A stretch of 64,000 bases of DNA from Locusta migratoria (taxonomy: Eukaryota; Arthropoda; Insecta; Orthoptera; Acrididae): NCBI GenBank assembly GCA_026315105.1, contig CM048744.1:357431168-357495167 (forward strand), in the 5' to 3' direction. Each line of letters starts with the position of its first letter. Position 1 is the first letter of the stretch. The notes under the pieces are model-generated. The model was not told where the DNA came from, did not search any database, and saw nothing but the letters and a program-made list of their open reading frames with translations. Shown piece by piece: positions 61,700-64,000 of the stretch. Both the position numbers and the translations under genes were made by a program.

Positions 61700-64000
61700 C
61701 CCATGAACCACAGACATTGCCGAGGTGGGGTGGCTTGCGTGCCTCAACGATGCAGATAGCCGTACCGTAGGTGCAACCACAGCGGAGGGGTATCTGTTGA
61801 GAGGCCAGACAAACGTGTGGTTCCTGAAGAGGGGCAGCAGCCTTTTCAGTAGTTATAGGGGCAACAGTCTGGTTGATTGACTGAGCTTGACTTGTAACAT
61901 CAGCTAATGTGGCTTTGCCACACAGTTACTGCGAACGGCTGAAAGCAAGGGGAAACTACAGCCGTTACTTTTTCCGAGGACATGCAGCTCTACTGTATGA
62001 AAATATGATGATGGCATCCTCTCGGGTAAAATATTCCGGAGGTAAAATAGTCCCCCATTCGGATCTCCGGGCGGGGACTACTCAGGATGATGTTGTCATC
62101 AGGAAAGACTATACTGGCATTCTACGGATCGGAGCGTGGAATGTTAGATCCCTTAATCGGGTAGGAAAATTAGAAAATTTAAAAAGGGGAATGGATAGGT
62201 TGAAGTTAGATATAGTGGGGATTAGTGAAGTTCGGTGGCAGGATGAACAGGATTTCTGGTCAAGTGAGTACAGGATTATAAATACAAAATCAGTTGGGGA
62301 TATCACAGGAGTAGGGCTGATAATGAATAAGAAAATAGGAATGCTGGTAAACTACTATGAGCAGCACAGTGATCGCATTATCATTGTCAAGATATATACG
62401 AAGCCAACACCGACAACAGTAGTACAGGTTTATATGCCAACTACCTCTGCCAATGATGAGGAGATAGAAGAAATATATGAGGAGCTAAAGGAAATTATTC
62501 AGACAGTTAAGGGAGACGAAAACTTAGTTGTGTTGGGAGACTGGGATTCGGTAGTAGGAAAAGGAAGAGAAGGGAAAATAGTAAGTGAATATGGACTGGG
62601 CAGGAGGAATGAAAGAGGAAGTCGCCTGGTAGAATTTTGCACGGAACATGATTTAATCGTAACAAACACGTGGTTTAAGAATCACAAAAGAAGGTTGTAT
62701 ACGTGGATGAGACCAGGAGACACCGGAAGGTATCAGATAGATTTTGTAATGGTTAGACATAGATTCCGGAACCAGGTTATAAACTGCAAGACATACCGAG
62801 GGGCAGATATAGACTCTGACCATAACTTGTTAGTCATGAACTGTAGGCTGAAGCTGAAAAAACTGCAGAAAGGTAGGAAAATAAGGAGATGGGACTTAGA
62901 TAAATTGAAGGAAAGTGAAGTTCTGGAGAATTTCAGAGGGAGATTTAGGCAACAATTGACAGAAACAGGGGGAAATAAAAACGTAGAAGAGGAATGGGGA
63001 GCATTGAGAGATGAAATAGTGAAGGCAGCAGAGGACAAAATAGGTAGAAAGGCAAGACCTTCAAAAAATCCTTGGATATCACAGGAAATACTAAATTTAA
63101 TTGATGAAAGGAGAAAATATAAAAATGCAGTAAATGAAACAGGCAAAATGGAGTACAGGAAGTGCAAAATGGCTAAGCAGGAGTGGCTAGAAGCCAAATG
63201 CAAATCTGTAGGAGAATGTATAACAAGGGGAAAAGTAGATACCGCCTACAGGAAAATAAAAGAGACATTTGGGGTCAAGAAAAGCAACTCTATGAATATC
63301 AAGAACTCAGATGGGAAACCAGTTCACAGCAAAGAGGGGAAAGCTGAAAGGTGGAAAGAGTACATAGAGCACCTCTACAAAGGAAATGAACTTAGAGACG
63401 ATGTTGTAGGAAGAGAAGAGGAAGTAGATCAAGATGAAATAGGAGATACTATACTGAGAGATGAATCTGACAGAGCCTTGAAAGACCTAGGTCGGAACAA
63501 GGCCCCAGGAGTAGATGACGTACCCTCAGAGCTACTAAAGTCTCTGGGAGAGCCAGCCATGACAAGACTATTTCAACTGGTGTGTAGGATGTATGAGACA
63601 GGTGAAATGCCCTCAGACTTTAAGAAAAATGTAATAATCCCCATTCCAAAGAAATCAGGCGCAGACAGGTGTGAAAATTACAGAACCATAAGTTTGATAA
63701 GTCATGGTTGCAAAATTTTAACACGAATTATCTACAGGAGAATGGAAAAGCTGGTAGAAGCTAACCTCGGGGAAGATCAGTTTGGATTCAGGAGGAACAT
63801 AGGAACCCGGGATAGATTAGAAGATAGATTAAGGAAAGGCAAACCTACATTTTTAGCTTTTGTAGATTTGGAGAAAGCATTTGACAATGTTGACTGGAAT
63901 ACACTCTTTCAAATTCTGAAGTCAGCAGGGGTAAAATACAGGGAAAGGAGAGTTATTTACAACTTGTACAAAAGCCAGACCGCAGTTATTAGACTCGAAG
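61700..64000 (+). mobile_element. RTE-type LINE, 5' half (copy c), continues past window
   Basis: A non-coding leader at about 61700-62004 (ACATTGCCGAGGTGGGGTGG, GATAGCCGTACCGTAGGTGC) is followed by an ORF that stays open to the last base. It contains parts missing from copies a and b (endonuclease). It would be the longest RTE copy here; its 3' half lies outside. The left boundary is not fixed by a TSD. Confidence 0.8.
62005..64000 (+). CDS. RTE ORF2, endonuclease and part of reverse transcriptase (partial)
   Basis: About 665 codons open from the first of three adjacent ATGs (62005, 62008, 62011). APE-type endonuclease: IGAWNVRSLN, LDIVGISEVRWQ (Glu), VQVYMPTTSA, LVVLGDWDSVVG, GRYQIDFVMV and DIDSDHNLLV (SDH). 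Relatives read GDWN; here Asn is Asp, a likely inactivating change. A linker follows (NPWISQEILNLIDERRKYKN). Reverse transcriptase: NKAPGVDDVPSELLK, VIIPIPKKSGADRCENYRTI, EDQFGFRR, FVDLEKAFDNVDWN (Asp). Compared with copy b (GTREAILTLRLILEDRLR), copy c reads GTRDRLEDRLR, an in-frame loss of about eight residues. The catalytic FADD lies beyond the window. A young copy by frame integrity, but probably impaired. Confidence 0.88.
   Translation, partial: MMMASSRVKYSGGKIVPHSDLRAGTTQDDVVIRKDYTGILRIGAWNVRSLNRVGKLENLKRGMDRLKLDIVGISEVRWQDEQDFWSSEYRIINTKSVGDITGVGLIMNKKIGMLVNYYEQHSDRIIIVKIYTKPTPTTVVQVYMPTTSANDEEIEEIYEELKEIIQTVKGDENLVVLGDWDSVVGKGREGKIVSEYGLGRRNERGSRLVEFCTEHDLIVTNTWFKNHKRRLYTWMRPGDTGRYQIDFVMVRHRFRNQVINCKTYRGADIDSDHNLLVMNCRLKLKKLQKGRKIRRWDLDKLKESEVLENFRGRFRQQLTETGGNKNVEEEWGALRDEIVKAAEDKIGRKARPSKNPWISQEILNLIDERRKYKNAVNETGKMEYRKCKMAKQEWLEAKCKSVGECITRGKVDTAYRKIKETFGVKKSNSMNIKNSDGKPVHSKEGKAERWKEYIEHLYKGNELRDDVVGREEEVDQDEIGDTILRDESDRALKDLGRNKAPGVDDVPSELLKSLGEPAMTRLFQLVCRMYETGEMPSDFKKNVIIPIPKKSGADRCENYRTISLISHGCKILTRIIYRRMEKLVEANLGEDQFGFRRNIGTRDRLEDRLRKGKPTFLAFVDLEKAFDNVDWNTLFQILKSAGVKYRERRVIYNLYKSQTAVIRLE

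Overview
This is a gene-poor, repeat-dense stretch of a large, AT-rich arthropod genome. I found no host protein-coding gene that I can defend. Almost every recognisable block is a transposable element (TE) or a TE built of other TEs. About 27 copies of a tRNA-derived SINE share a tRNA-Leu-like head with A and B boxes and a conserved body centred on GGACTGATGACC. These copies, together with inverted tRNA-arm elements and RTE-type LINEs ending in (CAA)n, resemble what I know from orthopteran (locust-type) genomes. That taxonomic call is an inference.

Layout. 1-7.5 kb: Helitron-like debris, SINEs, an inverted tRNA-arm element (copy A) and a 5'-truncated RTE LINE with a 10-bp target duplication (TSD) and two SINEs inside it. 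7.5-10.4 kb: a 1-kb long-TIR element packed with CTTGC/GCAAG motifs, a piggyBac derivative flanked by TTAA, and a second, longer SINE family. 10.9-18 kb: dead Tc1-type and related transposases, Helitron-like sequence, a SINE inserted in a SINE, and tRNA-arm copy B. 18-24 kb: a broken RTE copy and a minus-strand CR1/L2-like LINE with a 10-bp TSD. 24.5-33 kb: SINEs, a Tc1 pseudogene, an I-type LINE tail with RNase H, a long-TIR element carrying two SINEs, the second long SINE and tRNA-arm copy C. 33-40 kb: a hairpin, a hAT MITE, a Tc1 element interrupted by a SINE, a second RNase H LINE tail and a U6 snRNA fragment.

The centrepiece is 40.8-48.1 kb. A full-length Tx1/L1-type LINE with intact ORF1 (CCHC gag-like) and ORF2 (APE endonuclease plus reverse transcriptase) ends in a poly(A) tail. 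It is flanked by a nearly identical direct repeat of about 765 bp, far longer than a usual LINE TSD. 48-60 kb: RTE pieces, a three-unit inverted tRNA element with a perfect 18-bp TSD, more SINEs, a mariner-type remnant, a Helitron-like element with a hAT MITE inside it, and another inverted-arm element. 61.7-64 kb: the 5' end of an RTE LINE whose frame stays open to the window edge, although the endonuclease has lost a catalytic Asn and the reverse transcriptase carries a small deletion.

The elements do not form a pathway. They relate by parasitism (SINEs and MITEs depend on enzymes of LINEs and DNA transposons) and by nesting, which gives a relative chronology. The strongest oddities are the giant flanking repeat of the Tx1-type LINE and the two families of inverted tRNA-arm elements.
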